Assembly: GCA_002243285.1 (NCBI GenBank)
Contig: CP022585.1
Coordinates: 310,001 to 374,000, forward strand
Length of the DNA: 64,000 nucleotides
Direction: 5' to 3'
Source: Candidatus Fluviicola riflensis
GTDB taxonomy: Bacteria > Bacteroidota > Bacteroidia > Flavobacteriales_D > Crocinitomicaceae
Shown here: positions 24,270 to 33,899 of the stretch, piece after piece
How the letters are laid out: each line of letters begins with the position of its first letter
Numbering within the stretch: the first letter of the stretch is position 1
The notes under the pieces: model-generated
Database searches by the model: none
What the model was told of the DNA's origin: nothing
The model's input: only the letters and a program-made list of their open reading frames with translations
Position numbers and translations under genes: made by a program

Positions 24270-25368
24270 ACCGTTTTCCGCTAAGGAAGTTTATATTATT
24301 GGTGGCGGTCTCGCAGGGATCGCCACTGCTTTATCCATGCAACAGCGCGGAATTAATGCTACAATCCTGGAGGCTGATCCGGTTGCCAAACGAAAAATGG
24401 GTGAAACATTGCCGCCGTCTGTTGCTCCGGTATTGCAGGCGCTCGGGATTCGTGAATTGTTTGATCGTCCGGAGCACCTTGTCTGCTATGGAAACACTTA
24501 CCAATGGGGTTCTGATACTTTGCACGAAAAACATTTTATCCAAAGTACACTTGGTCATGGGTGGCATGTGCAGCGCGATATACTGGAAAATGATTTACAG
24601 GATCATGCGCGCAAAAAAGGAATCAGGATGCTGACCGGCTACAAATTGCTGCAACTTGATCAACAACCGGATGAATCGTGGCTGATGACCGTTATGACAG
24701 CATCAGGGAAGGAAACAATTCAGGCTGATTTTATTGTAGATGCCACCGGCCGAAGTAGTAAAGTGGCGCGTTGTTTGGGAATTGAGCGTCGTTTTTTGGA
24801 TGAACTCACCGGAACAATGGCTTATTTTTCATTACCTGAAAACACAGAAATTGCGCAATATACGTATGTGGAATCGGTTGAAAACGGATGGTGGTACGCA
24901 GCTGTTCTGGCTTCGGGAGAACTTGTCACCGCATTCATGACAGATGCCCGGTTATTGGAAAAACAGATGCAGGAACCGAAAGGATATTGGCAGCAATTGC
25001 AACAAACCAACTTCATCCGAACGATTTTTCCGGAGAATTACAATCCTGATTTTGCAACTGGGTTACACACGCAATCTGCCGGAACAAGTTGTTTGGAAAA
25101 ATGCAGCGGAATCAATTGGCTGGCTGTGGGCGATGCTGCGTTTGCATACGATCCTGTTTCCTCGTATGGAATGACATCTGCGCTCGGAAGCGGCTATTAC
25201 GCAGGCCAGGCCATTGCGGAATTTCTTTCAGGTAAAAAAGAAGCGTTGCATGCTTACCGTTTTCTCACTGAAAAAACCTTCGCTGATTATTTACCCATGT
25301 GGCAGCGACAATATAACCTCGAGCAACGCTGGAAAGACTCTCTTTTTTGGAATGCCAGGAATCACTAG
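24256..25368 (+). CDS. LodB-like flavoprotein, maturation partner of LodA
   Basis: A 370-residue FAD-dependent enzyme of the group that includes tryptophan halogenases and LodB, required to form the tryptophylquinone in LodA. The FAD-binding signature is VYIIGGGLAGIATALSMQQ near the N-terminus. GETLPPSV follows, then the DATGRSSKVAR motif and WLAVGDAAFAYDPVSSYGMTSALGSGY for FAD contacts. It lacks an obvious halogenase WxWxIP motif. GTG at 24256 is chosen as start because it precedes the Rossmann fold directly and overlaps the lodA stop by 14 bases. The stop shares four bases (CTAG) with the convergent LOG gene. Confidence 0.85.
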   Translation: MTNDKPFSAKEVYIIGGGLAGIATALSMQQRGINATILEADPVAKRKMGETLPPSVAPVLQALGIRELFDRPEHLVCYGNTYQWGSDTLHEKHFIQSTLGHGWHVQRDILENDLQDHARKKGIRMLTGYKLLQLDQQPDESWLMTVMTASGKETIQADFIVDATGRSSKVARCLGIERRFLDELTGTMAYFSLPENTEIAQYTYVESVENGWWYAAVLASGELVTAFMTDARLLEKQMQEPKGYWQQLQQTNFIRTIFPENYNPDFATGLHTQSAGTSCLEKCSGINWLAVGDAAFAYDPVSSYGMTSALGSGYYAGQAIAEFLSGKKEALHAYRFLTEKTFADYLPMWQRQYNLEQRWKDSLFWNARNH

Positions 25369-26048
25369 AAATTCGGAGTCAGATCGTGTGTTTTGTAGAA
25401 ATCTTCGATGTATTTCACTGCTTCATCGGCCGAGTCAACCACTTTTAGGTAGTTCATATCACTTTCAGAAACATTGTTCTCTTTCTCGAGCATGATGCGT
25501 TTCACCCAGTCAACTAAACCGTCCCAATAATCATGACTGATCAAAACAACAGGTCGTTTATTGATTTTTTTGGTTTGAATTAGCGTAATCGCTTCGAATA
25601 ATTCGTCGAGCGTACCAAAACCACCGGGCATGATCACAAAGGCTTGTGAGTATTTCACGAAAATCACTTTTCGAACGAAGAAATAATTGAATTCCAAATT
25701 GTGTTCCGGATCGATGTACGGATTGTAGTTTTGCTCAAACGGCAAATCGATATTTAGTCCAACCGATCGTCCACCGCCTTTTCGGGCACCTTTATTACCT
25801 GCTTCCATGATTCCGGGTCCGCCACCGGTGATGACACCGAATCCGGCTTTGGCTAGTTTTTCGCCAACTTCAACCGCTTGTTCGTAATATGGATTATTCT
25901 CCTTCGTTCTGGCAGAACCGAAGATAGACACACACGGCCCGATTTTCGCCATGCGTTCGTAGCCTTCTACAAACTCTGACATGATTTTAAAAATGGCCCA
26001 GCTATCGTTGGTTTTTATTTCGTTCCAATCCTTTTGAAATGCGTTCAT
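25365..26048 (-). CDS. LOG family protein (TIGR00730-type nucleotide phosphoribohydrolase)
   Basis: A 227-residue Rossmann-fold protein of the lysine-decarboxylase-like/LOG group. It carries the GGGPGIMEAGNKGA and PGGFGTLDELFE motifs that bind the nucleotide phosphate and hold the catalytic Arg/Glu. Members cleave ribose-5-phosphate from cytokinin ribotides or other nucleoside monophosphates. In bacteria the cellular role is usually nucleotide salvage, so cytokinin production should not be assumed. It is a single gene, convergent with lodB. Confidence 0.88.
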   Translation of the reverse strand: MNAFQKDWNEIKTNDSWAIFKIMSEFVEGYERMAKIGPCVSIFGSARTKENNPYYEQAVEVGEKLAKAGFGVITGGGPGIMEAGNKGARKGGGRSVGLNIDLPFEQNYNPYIDPEHNLEFNYFFVRKVIFVKYSQAFVIMPGGFGTLDELFEAITLIQTKKINKRPVVLISHDYWDGLVDWVKRIMLEKENNVSESDMNYLKVVDSADEAVKYIEDFYKTHDLTPNF

Positions 26049-26232
26049 GTACGTTGCGTTATTAAAACTGCTTTTTTAATAGGTTGATGAGCAGATGGAC
26101 ACCAAGCCCGCTAAAATAGGTAGTCTAAACGTTTCTAACGGTTAGGAAACGGATAAATTGTAAACGTTCAGGGGTTTATAACTCGACTAAAAGGATTTTC
26201 TAAGATTCATTTTGAATGAGCTGAATGATTAC

Positions 26233-26266
26233 AAAAAAGCCTGCTCCAATAACTGGAACAGGCTTT
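26233..26266 (-). terminator. Intrinsic terminator of the giant T9SS gene
   Basis: Read leftward: AAGCCTGTTCCAG, loop TTAT, a closely complementary arm TGGAGCAGGCTT, then a T-run. This is a strong GC-rich stem about 25 bases after the stop at 26291. Confidence 0.85.
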
Positions 26267-26290
26267 CACTTCTGTAAATATCAAATCTCT

Positions 26291-29200
26291 TTATTTCAAT
26301 ACCTCAATCCGTTTGTTCACGATTTGTGTATCGGTTTTGATGCGTAAAACATACATTCCAGCTTGTAAATCGGCCGGAATACCAATTTGACAATTACCGT
26401 TTCCGGTATAACAGGCCACACTTTTTCCGTTGACATCAAACAATTGTATTTCAGCCGATTTTGGAGTTTGAATACTCAAAATTCCACCTGCTTTCACCGG
26501 ATTTGGGAATACCGAAATATCGGTAATTTGTGAAGTTTCTACCGAAAGATCACTTCCGATATTGATGTTGTCGATGTACATGGCGTTACCATAATAACCA
26601 TGATTCCGAAAAACGATTTGCAGGTTGCTTTCTCCGATGTAAGCCGATAAATTCACGCTATCCGTTCGCCATTGTGATGCTGTCGGCACAAACATATCCT
26701 GGTAATCAGGTGAAGTCGATAAATCGGTTCCGCCTTTGTAATACAATTCATCATACGTCACACCACAATCGGTAGAAACCAAAATGGAAAGGGTGTCTGA
26801 ATTGACCGATCCCCAGCGTGCATAAGCAACATCGAAGAACAAATTCAATTCACTGATCGGCCCGCTTGCGTTGAGCGGAATGATCATATCGTCCGTAGTA
26901 CCTTCACCGTAAATATTATAATTATCGAAAACAGCTGATTGGTTGGAATTCCCGAAACCGCCCGCAGCTACCGAAAGTGACCATTGGCCACCATTGTCTT
27001 CATTGTTGAGGCTCCAACCGTTTGGCAGGAAATTTCCCTGGAAATCTTCACTCAACGGAGCATACGGAACAGCGTAATAATCCAGGTTGACATAAATGCT
27101 GTCGGTATCCGTGTTTCCGTTTCCGTCGGTGATTTGCAATATGGCTAAATGCGTTCCGGCTGTAGTAAATAATACGGCAGGATTGCGATCCGCAGAACTT
27201 GCCGGACTTCCCGTAGGAAAAGTCCATTGCCATGAAGCGTTAGTATGATTCATAAACGAATAATCATCAAAATAAAATGAATCGACGCTGCACACCGCAG
27301 TTTGTTGCAATTTATCAACGGTAATGCGCGCTATGACAGCTGTGGGAGCTTCGTTTAAGGCGCTTTCCCAGATTCCTTTTCCATAGGTGGCAAGACGCAT
27401 TTTTCCATCCCGGTAAAACGGTCGCAGAATATTTCCGGATGTATAAGTTGGCAATCCTGTGTTGTCGATTTGCCAGGTATTGACATTGTTCCTGTAGTAA
27501 ACGGCTCTATTGGTAGCGGCATAAATTCCACCATCGGTTCCTGCCACATACGATAAACTTTGAACGCTTTCGTTGTTGAGCGTTGTTGAAGTAATGTTTG
27601 ACCACGAAGTGCCGCCGTTTACGGTTTTAAAGACTTTATTTCCGTTCGATCCGCTTGGGTAAGCGATCCAAAGATTGTTTTCATCCGCCGGATTGATCGC
27701 CAGTAACATGCGCGAACTATTTCCTGCTGGAACGGTTAAGCTATTCCAGGTTGTTCCGCCATCGGTTGTTTTCCAAAGAGTTCCCGTAGAACCCGATGAC
27801 GGTTTTTGGTGCACGTAAATCACATCCGGATTGCTGGAAGAAACTTCAATGTACGTGATTCGGTCATCAGGATCGGCGCCAAATGTGTGGAGAAGGTTAA
27901 AAGATCCGCCGGCGTCAGTTGTTTTCCAAAGTGAATGTTCATTTCCGATGTAAGCGATGCTGTAACAATTCGGGTGAAATTCCATTTCGCTTGATTCGGC
28001 TGCCCAGTAACTTTCATTCGGAGACATCCCGAAAGGCGCACTTCCGATCGGGTCGTTGAGGTTGAGTGGAATAACCTGCCCACTGATATCCGAGAAATAG
28101 GTTTTGCGGTTGTTGCCCGGATTTACATACCCGGTTGGAGCTTCGCCACCGCCAAGTTCCAGGAAATTTCCCGCGTTGTAATTTTCGTGATAGGCTAAGT
28201 TTCCGTTGTGGTATAATCCACCAACAAGTACGTCTTCGTTCCATCCGCTGCCGAATCCCCAGTAATCTGATCCGTGAACACCGCTCATGGTAAAGACAGG
28301 TTGTGTATTGAAAAAATCAGCTGAACGGTAAATCCCGCCATCAGTCGAAATCCATGCTTCCGTTCCCAACATACGGAAATCCTGGTTATCGACATGCATA
28401 TTGATGGGCCCGGGCACATAACCCGAAACGCTTGTAAAAGTCGCTCCGCCATCGGTTGACCGATATATGTTCAGTCCTCCCACCAAAATCTCGTCAGCGT
28501 TCGTGGCTGAAGCCATCAATGCACAATTGTAAAAACCCTGGTGGTATTGCCAGCTCGGGCTTCCGATTGCCAGATTCATGTGATTCGCGTCGTAAGGCCC
28601 GCCCGCCGGACCGTTTGGTAAACTCCAGGTTGTACCGCCATCGTTGCTGCTATACACACCAATGTATCCGGTATCGTTGGTTTTCGATTCACCGATGAGG
28701 TAAGCGTAAACGCGGTTTGGATCAGCCGGCGTAACTGCCAGTCGCGCACCACCGTCATTTCGTCCGGGATCGGTGGAGTAGTGCCAACCCGTAGATTGGA
28801 TTGTCCAAGTTGCGCCCGAATCGGTTGAACGATAAAACTCGCACAAATCCTCATTCGGATTGTTACGCACCAAATAAAGTGTTGCCGCGTTGGTAACGTT
28901 TGCTTTCACATCATAGCAAGCCACGTTTACCAATTGTGTCCAGTTGGTTCCGCCGTCCGTAGAACGATACAATCCTTTGTCTGTAGCCGCAATCACAAGC
29001 TGGTCATTGGCAGGATTGATTAAAATTTCATTTACCCCAAAATTTGATTCCGGTAGCACATTCGTCCAGCTGCTTCCGCCATCAGTTGAGCGAAAAACGC
29101 CGTTGTTTCCACCTGCAAATAGGATAGCCGGATTGGAAAAATGAACTTCGACGGCTGTAACTCCGCTTCCGAAATCAAGCGTTGAAGAAACGCAGGTCCA

Positions 29201-29704
29201 ATTGACTCCGTTATCGGAACTTTTATACACTTCACCAGGCTCAGTGCCACAATACATGACAGCTGGTGTGCCCAAACATTGATCAAACGAATAAACATTG
29301 GTTTGTCCGGAACCGCCCGTTCCACCTTCCTGGTAGTTGGTAATAGGCCCAACGACCGACCAGTTCGAGTTTTTTTCAAGCGATTGTTTTGCCAGGTATT
29401 CCTGTTGAATTACCTGAAGTTCGTCAGATGTGGGAGTAACAATAAATCCGTTTGCATCCACGCGATTTACAACCGATCTTTTCCAGCGTTTGTAATATTG
29501 GGTGTGATAATTTTTTACGAAGGTTTGTTGTTTGTAATAAGCTTTGTAGAGCGCGTCTACTTCAAACACATTCGGGTTTTCAGCATACATTTTTTTCGCC
29601 CAGAGTGGCAAGGATTGAATTTCAACCTGAGAAGGTTTTTGAAGATTTTGCGCGTAACTATTGACCAATAGCAAGCACAGAAAAACAGAGAGAAGGTGTT
29701 TCAT
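26291..29704 (-). CDS. Giant secreted BNR/sortilin-type propeller protein with PKD and T9SS type A domains
   Basis: A 1137-residue cell-surface or extracellular protein. After a signal peptide (MKHLLSVFLCLLLVNSYAQ) come two large propeller units built from BNR/Asp-box repeats: many copies of YRSTDGGTNWT-like motifs between about 150 and 760, as in GH74/sortilin-like proteins. A PKD-like module (about 805-880, WQWTFPTGSPASS), a jelly-roll/MAM-like segment (about 885-1055) and a T9SS type A sorting domain (ISVFPNPVKAGGILSI to NKRIEVLK) follow. Whether it is a glycosidase is not clear, since the GH74 catalytic aspartates cannot be placed with confidence; adhesion is an alternative. It is monocistronic with a strong terminator. 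Confidence 0.85.
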   Translation of the reverse strand: MKHLLSVFLCLLLVNSYAQNLQKPSQVEIQSLPLWAKKMYAENPNVFEVDALYKAYYKQQTFVKNYHTQYYKRWKRSVVNRVDANGFIVTPTSDELQVIQQEYLAKQSLEKNSNWSVVGPITNYQEGGTGGSGQTNVYSFDQCLGTPAVMYCGTEPGEVYKSSDNGVNWTCVSSTLDFGSGVTAVEVHFSNPAILFAGGNNGVFRSTDGGSSWTNVLPESNFGVNEILINPANDQLVIAATDKGLYRSTDGGTNWTQLVNVACYDVKANVTNAATLYLVRNNPNEDLCEFYRSTDSGATWTIQSTGWHYSTDPGRNDGGARLAVTPADPNRVYAYLIGESKTNDTGYIGVYSSNDGGTTWSLPNGPAGGPYDANHMNLAIGSPSWQYHQGFYNCALMASATNADEILVGGLNIYRSTDGGATFTSVSGYVPGPINMHVDNQDFRMLGTEAWISTDGGIYRSADFFNTQPVFTMSGVHGSDYWGFGSGWNEDVLVGGLYHNGNLAYHENYNAGNFLELGGGEAPTGYVNPGNNRKTYFSDISGQVIPLNLNDPIGSAPFGMSPNESYWAAESSEMEFHPNCYSIAYIGNEHSLWKTTDAGGSFNLLHTFGADPDDRITYIEVSSSNPDVIYVHQKPSSGSTGTLWKTTDGGTTWNSLTVPAGNSSRMLLAINPADENNLWIAYPSGSNGNKVFKTVNGGTSWSNITSTTLNNESVQSLSYVAGTDGGIYAATNRAVYYRNNVNTWQIDNTGLPTYTSGNILRPFYRDGKMRLATYGKGIWESALNEAPTAVIARITVDKLQQTAVCSVDSFYFDDYSFMNHTNASWQWTFPTGSPASSADRNPAVLFTTAGTHLAILQITDGNGNTDTDSIYVNLDYYAVPYAPLSEDFQGNFLPNGWSLNNEDNGGQWSLSVAAGGFGNSNQSAVFDNYNIYGEGTTDDMIIPLNASGPISELNLFFDVAYARWGSVNSDTLSILVSTDCGVTYDELYYKGGTDLSTSPDYQDMFVPTASQWRTDSVNLSAYIGESNLQIVFRNHGYYGNAMYIDNINIGSDLSVETSQITDISVFPNPVKAGGILSIQTPKSAEIQLFDVNGKSVACYTGNGNCQIGIPADLQAGMYVLRIKTDTQIVNKRIEVLK

Positions 29705-29906
29705 AAAGTGTAGTTTACCGCGCTAATATAACGATTTAGCTGTCCGACTGCGGCTTGTTTACAGAAGCTTACCAACCATAATTTCAGATTTCTTGGAAAG
29801 CTAATGAAGTTGATTTCGATGGATCAAAAGTCCGTCGCCGAAATAGTACTAATTTTAAGCTCTCGTTTCGGGAGAATTCACCGAAGAGTACATTTTAAGG
29901 AATCGC

Positions 29907-30389
29907 ATGATTATCACAACTCAACTCACGCAACAAGATTACATCCGCATCAGTTTTTTCCTGCAGTTTCGAAAACTCACAGTGTTGTTTGTGATGCTTG
30001 CAATCCTGGTATGGATGGTTATTTATTTAATCATGAACCTGCAATCAACCGACGGAAAACTCTTCAACCTCATTCCGATTTCGATTGGTTTGCTGGTGGT
30101 TCCAATGATGACCTATTTAACCGCCAAACGCAATTTCAAAGCCATTCCCCGCATCGGTGAAACCATCGAATACCAGGTGAAAAAGGATGGAATCACGTTG
30201 CAGGGCGAATCGTTTACCACCGATTATAAGTGGAATGAATTGTACGGAGTGAGTAAAAACAAGCATTTTGTGCTGATCTGGCAAACTCCACGCGTGGCAA
30301 ATTTTATCCCGAGACGCGCTGTTTCGGATGATCAATTGGCGGAGTTGAAACGGCTGCTGGATAAGAATTTGGTGGGGAATAAGTTGTAA
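29907..30389 (+). CDS. YcxB-like membrane protein
   Basis: A 160-residue protein with two TM helices (about 27-47 and 58-78) and a C-terminal YcxB-like domain (ITLQGESFTTDYKWNELYGVSKNKHFVLIW ... IPRRAVSDDQLAELKRLLD). The function of this widespread family is unknown. ATG at 29907 is chosen; a start further upstream in another frame is not supported. It lies 16 bases before the next gene, probably co-transcribed. Confidence 0.75.
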   Translation: MIITTQLTQQDYIRISFFLQFRKLTVLFVMLAILVWMVIYLIMNLQSTDGKLFNLIPISIGLLVVPMMTYLTAKRNFKAIPRIGETIEYQVKKDGITLQGESFTTDYKWNELYGVSKNKHFVLIWQTPRVANFIPRRAVSDDQLAELKRLLDKNLVGNKL

Positions 30390-30405
30390 GTTTAATTGAA
30401 TTCTA

Positions 30406-31065
30406 ATGGGATTAGGAAGAAGAGATTTTTTGAGATTAGTATCGCTTGCATTAGTGGGTACCACAATGGATCCTTTGGAAAGTCTCAAGATTCATGATGA
30501 TTACTATATCAATAAAAAACTAGGATTATTGTTTGAAAAACCAGCTGACTGGGGTTATATTTCAGTTGCTGATTTCGGAAAACTAAAGGAAAAGCAAGTG
30601 CTTGGAAATGATACAATTGATAAAGAAGAATTGTGGGAAACGCTGGGCGAACCGGCTTGTATGATCACTAAGTATTGGATCGACACACCTGAAAACGAAG
30701 GCGTTTTTTCTCCGACTATACAGGTTTGGGTAAACCACAAATCAGAGTTTGATGATATTCCTCATTCTTCATTTGAAGAATTTGTGGAACTTTCGGGTGA
30801 AGGAACAAGCTATTTTCTAGATGATTTCACCATTTTGGAAAAGAAGCCAATGTACTTGCAATTCGGGCAACCGTTTTACGAGCGAACATCGACTTATAAC
30901 TTTAATCATGTTGATCTGAGTGCACCGGTTAAGGTCGTATTAAACTTGCTGGCCATTGAACACAACAACTTCTATTACTTCATCAATTTTCATGAATGTC
31001 CGGAGCAGAATCAGCTGGCAACAGAAGAATTTGAGAAGTTTAAAAAATCGATTCGAATGGTTTAA
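30406..31065 (+). CDS. Hypothetical protein with Tat-like N-terminus
   Basis: A 219-residue protein not recognised. The N-terminus MGLGRRDFLRLVSLALVG resembles a twin-arginine signal (RRxFL followed by a hydrophobic stretch), suggesting export in folded form. The body shows alternating strands (YYINKKLGLLFEKPADWGY, PTIQVWVNHKSEF, FYYFINFHE) and ends SFEEF/KFKKSIRMV-type helices; a PsbP/DUF-like alpha-beta sandwich is possible but unproven. It follows the YcxB-like gene by 16 bases and shares its last four bases (TTAA) with the convergent uvrA stop. Confidence 0.65.
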   Translation: MGLGRRDFLRLVSLALVGTTMDPLESLKIHDDYYINKKLGLLFEKPADWGYISVADFGKLKEKQVLGNDTIDKEELWETLGEPACMITKYWIDTPENEGVFSPTIQVWVNHKSEFDDIPHSSFEEFVELSGEGTSYFLDDFTILEKKPMYLQFGQPFYERTSTYNFNHVDLSAPVKVVLNLLAIEHNNFYYFINFHECPEQNQLATEEFEKFKKSIRMV

Positions 31066-33899
31066 TTCTTCCGAATCTTATCCATGTGTTCCACTTCCAT
31101 TTTCAAATACTTGGCCGTGTAACTTTTCTCGGTGTGTTTTTTGATCAGCTCTTCCGGAGTTCCGGTACAAACAATATATCCGCCGTCGCGGCCGCCTTCA
31201 GGACCAACATCAATGATATGATCGGCTACTTTGATGATGTCCATATTGTGTTCGATCACCAAAACAGTATTCCCGTCGTTGACCAAACGTTGCAAGACAT
31301 CCGTTAGCATGCGAATATCTTCAAAATGCAGACCGGTGCTCGGTTCGTCGAGAATGTAGATGGTGTTTCCGGTGCCGCGTTTGCTCAATTCACTGGCCAG
31401 TTTGATGCGCTGTGCTTCGCCTCCGCTGAGCGTTGTAGATGGCTGACCGAGTTTCACATAACCCAATCCAACAGAATTTAGGGTAACTAAAACACGGGAG
31501 ATTTTCGGGATACTTTCAAAGAAAACCGCCGAATCTTCAATGGTCATTTCCAGTACATCGTTGATCGATTTCCCTTTAAAACGAACTTCCAACGTTTCAC
31601 GATTGTAACGCTTGCCATTGCAGGTTTCACATTCCACGTAAACATCCGGCAGAAAGTTCATTTCAATCACTTTCAAACCACCGCCGCCGCAGGTTTCGCA
31701 ACGTCCACCAGCCACATTAAAAGAAAACCTTCCGGCTTTGTAACCGCGAATCTGGGCTTCCGGCAAAGAAGCAAACAAACTTCTGATTTCGGTAAATACG
31801 TTTGTGTAGGTAGCAGGATTACTACGCGGTGTGCGGCCTATTGGACTTTGATCGATTTCAATTACCTTGTCCAAATGGTCTAAGCCGTCGATGGTTTTGT
31901 ACGGCATCGGTTTTTTCACGCCATTGAAAATATGGGCGTTCAGAATAGGGTAGAGCGTGTGGTTGATCAGCGTCGATTTTCCACTTCCCGAAACACCTGT
32001 TACGCAGGTCAATGTTCCCAATGGAATAGTCAGATCGACGTTTTTGAGGTTATTGCCGGTCGCGCCTTTCAGCTTCAATTGTTTTCCGTTGCCTTTCCGG
32101 CGCGTTTTCGGAAGTGAAATTTCCAGTTCGCCCAGTAAATATTTCGTGGTCATTGAATCAACAGATGTCAACTCCGCGAAGGGTGCTGCGTTGACAATTT
32201 GTCCGCCATGAACGCCTGCTCCCGGACCAATATCCACCACAAAATCGGCGGCTTCCATCATCTCGCGGTCGTGTTCTACCACAATCACCGAATTACCGGC
32301 GTCGCGCAGACGTTTCAGCGAGTTGATCAATCGTGTATTGTCGCGCTGGTGCAAACCGATGCTTGGTTCGTCGAGAATGTACAACACGTTCATCAGTTCC
32401 GAACCGATTTGCGTTGCCAAACGAATACGTTGCGCTTCACCGCCCGATAAGCTTTTAGCCGAACGGTGCAGTGTCAAATAATCCAAACCGACTTCGAGAA
32501 TGAACCGCACGCGGGCACTGATTTCTTTCAAAATCTCGGTACCGATCAGGCGCTGGTCGTTGGTCAAATGATCGTCAATGGTTTCCAGCCAGGTTGCGAC
32601 TTCCTGTAAATCCATCGAAGCGACCTGGCCCAATGTTTTCTCGGCAATGCGGAAGTGTAAGGCTTCTTTCTTCAAACGCGCTCCGTGACATTCCGGGCAC
32701 GGAATACGGTTCATGAAACTTTGCGCCCAGCGTTGAATTCCGGCGGTGCTTTCTTCGGCATGACGCGCCATAAAGTTGGCCAATCCTTCAAAACGGACAG
32801 ATGTATCTTTTACGCCCTGTTCAAGGCCTTCATTCCCGTTGAGAATGATGTGGATGAGGTCGGGCGAAATATCCTGAATAGGTGTGTTAAGTGAAAAACC
32901 TTCCTGCTGCAAAAAGTTGTCGAGTTTTTCGAAGAACCAGTTTTTCTTGTATTCGCCGATTGGTGCCAAACCACCTTTTTTGATGCTCAGTTTGGGATCC
33001 GGAATTACTTTTTCCTGGTCAATTTCGGAGATTTCTCCCAAACCGCTGCAGGTTGGACAAGCTCCGTAAGGCGAGTTAAACGAAAACAAGCTTGGTTCCG
33101 GTTCAGGGTAACTCACTCCGGAAGTCGGACACATCAGCAAACGTGAAAAATGGCGCACGCCGCCCGTGTCGTAATGGCCTACCATCATGCTTTTGTTTCC
33201 ATGTTTCATGGCTGTCACGATGGAATCATATAAGCGTTTACGATCCGTTGACTGAATGTGCAAACGATCAATCACGATTTCGATGTCGTGAATTTTGTAA
33301 CGGTCCAGGCGCATACCGCGTTCGATTTCCTGAATTTCACCATCAACCCGAACACGCGTGTAACCCATTTTGGCAATTTGCTCAAATAGTTCGCGGTAAT
33401 GTCCTTTCCGGCCTTTGATTTTCGGGGCAAGAATGACGATTTTCTGGTCGTTGAATTGTTCCAAAATCAGGTCAGTGATCTGATCGTCGGAATATTTCAC
33501 CATCGGTTCGTCGGTCACGTAGGAATAAGCCGTTCCGATCCGGGCGTACAACAATCGCAGGAAATCGTAAATCTCGGTGATGGTTCCAACAGTCGACCTC
33601 GGACTTCGGGAAACGGTTTTTTGCTCGATACTGATTACCGGGCTCAAACCGTCGATTTTTTCGACATCCGGGCGTTCCATTCCACCGAGGAACTGGCGCG
33701 CGTACGAAGAAAACGTTTCGATATAACGGCGCTGGCCTTCGGCAAAAATGGTGTCAAATGCCAACGACGATTTTCCGCTTCCGCTCAAACCCGTAAACAC
33801 CACCAGTTTATTCCGGGGAATCGATAAGTGCACGTCTTTCAGATTGTGTTCACGTGCGCCGTAAACGTCGATGCTTGCTGTTGGATCAATTTCGCTCAT
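31062..33899 (-). CDS. uvrA: Excinuclease ABC subunit A
   Basis: Damage-recognition ATPase of nucleotide excision repair (945 residues, normal). Two ABC modules are present: Walker A GLSGSGKSSLAF and GVSGSGKSTLINH, signature LSGGEAQRIRLATQIG and LSGGEAQRIKLASEL, and Walker B YILDEPSIGLH and YILDEPSTGLH. Zinc-binding CxxC pairs occur in CPTCSGLG, CPECHGARLK and CETCGGGG ... CETCNGKRY. Its ATG overlaps the stop of the upstream lytic transglycosylase by one base, so it is second in an operon. Confidence 0.97.
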   Translation of the reverse strand: MSEIDPTASIDVYGAREHNLKDVHLSIPRNKLVVFTGLSGSGKSSLAFDTIFAEGQRRYIETFSSYARQFLGGMERPDVEKIDGLSPVISIEQKTVSRSPRSTVGTITEIYDFLRLLYARIGTAYSYVTDEPMVKYSDDQITDLILEQFNDQKIVILAPKIKGRKGHYRELFEQIAKMGYTRVRVDGEIQEIERGMRLDRYKIHDIEIVIDRLHIQSTDRKRLYDSIVTAMKHGNKSMMVGHYDTGGVRHFSRLLMCPTSGVSYPEPEPSLFSFNSPYGACPTCSGLGEISEIDQEKVIPDPKLSIKKGGLAPIGEYKKNWFFEKLDNFLQQEGFSLNTPIQDISPDLIHIILNGNEGLEQGVKDTSVRFEGLANFMARHAEESTAGIQRWAQSFMNRIPCPECHGARLKKEALHFRIAEKTLGQVASMDLQEVATWLETIDDHLTNDQRLIGTEILKEISARVRFILEVGLDYLTLHRSAKSLSGGEAQRIRLATQIGSELMNVLYILDEPSIGLHQRDNTRLINSLKRLRDAGNSVIVVEHDREMMEAADFVVDIGPGAGVHGGQIVNAAPFAELTSVDSMTTKYLLGELEISLPKTRRKGNGKQLKLKGATGNNLKNVDLTIPLGTLTCVTGVSGSGKSTLINHTLYPILNAHIFNGVKKPMPYKTIDGLDHLDKVIEIDQSPIGRTPRSNPATYTNVFTEIRSLFASLPEAQIRGYKAGRFSFNVAGGRCETCGGGGLKVIEMNFLPDVYVECETCNGKRYNRETLEVRFKGKSINDVLEMTIEDSAVFFESIPKISRVLVTLNSVGLGYVKLGQPSTTLSGGEAQRIKLASELSKRGTGNTIYILDEPSTGLHFEDIRMLTDVLQRLVNDGNTVLVIEHNMDIIKVADHIIDVGPEGGRDGGYIVCTGTPEELIKKHTEKSYTAKYLKMEVEHMDKIRKN

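Noticed and set aside
33399..33827. 142-codon plus-strand reading frame inside uvrA
   Set aside because: Shadow of uvrA on the opposite strand.
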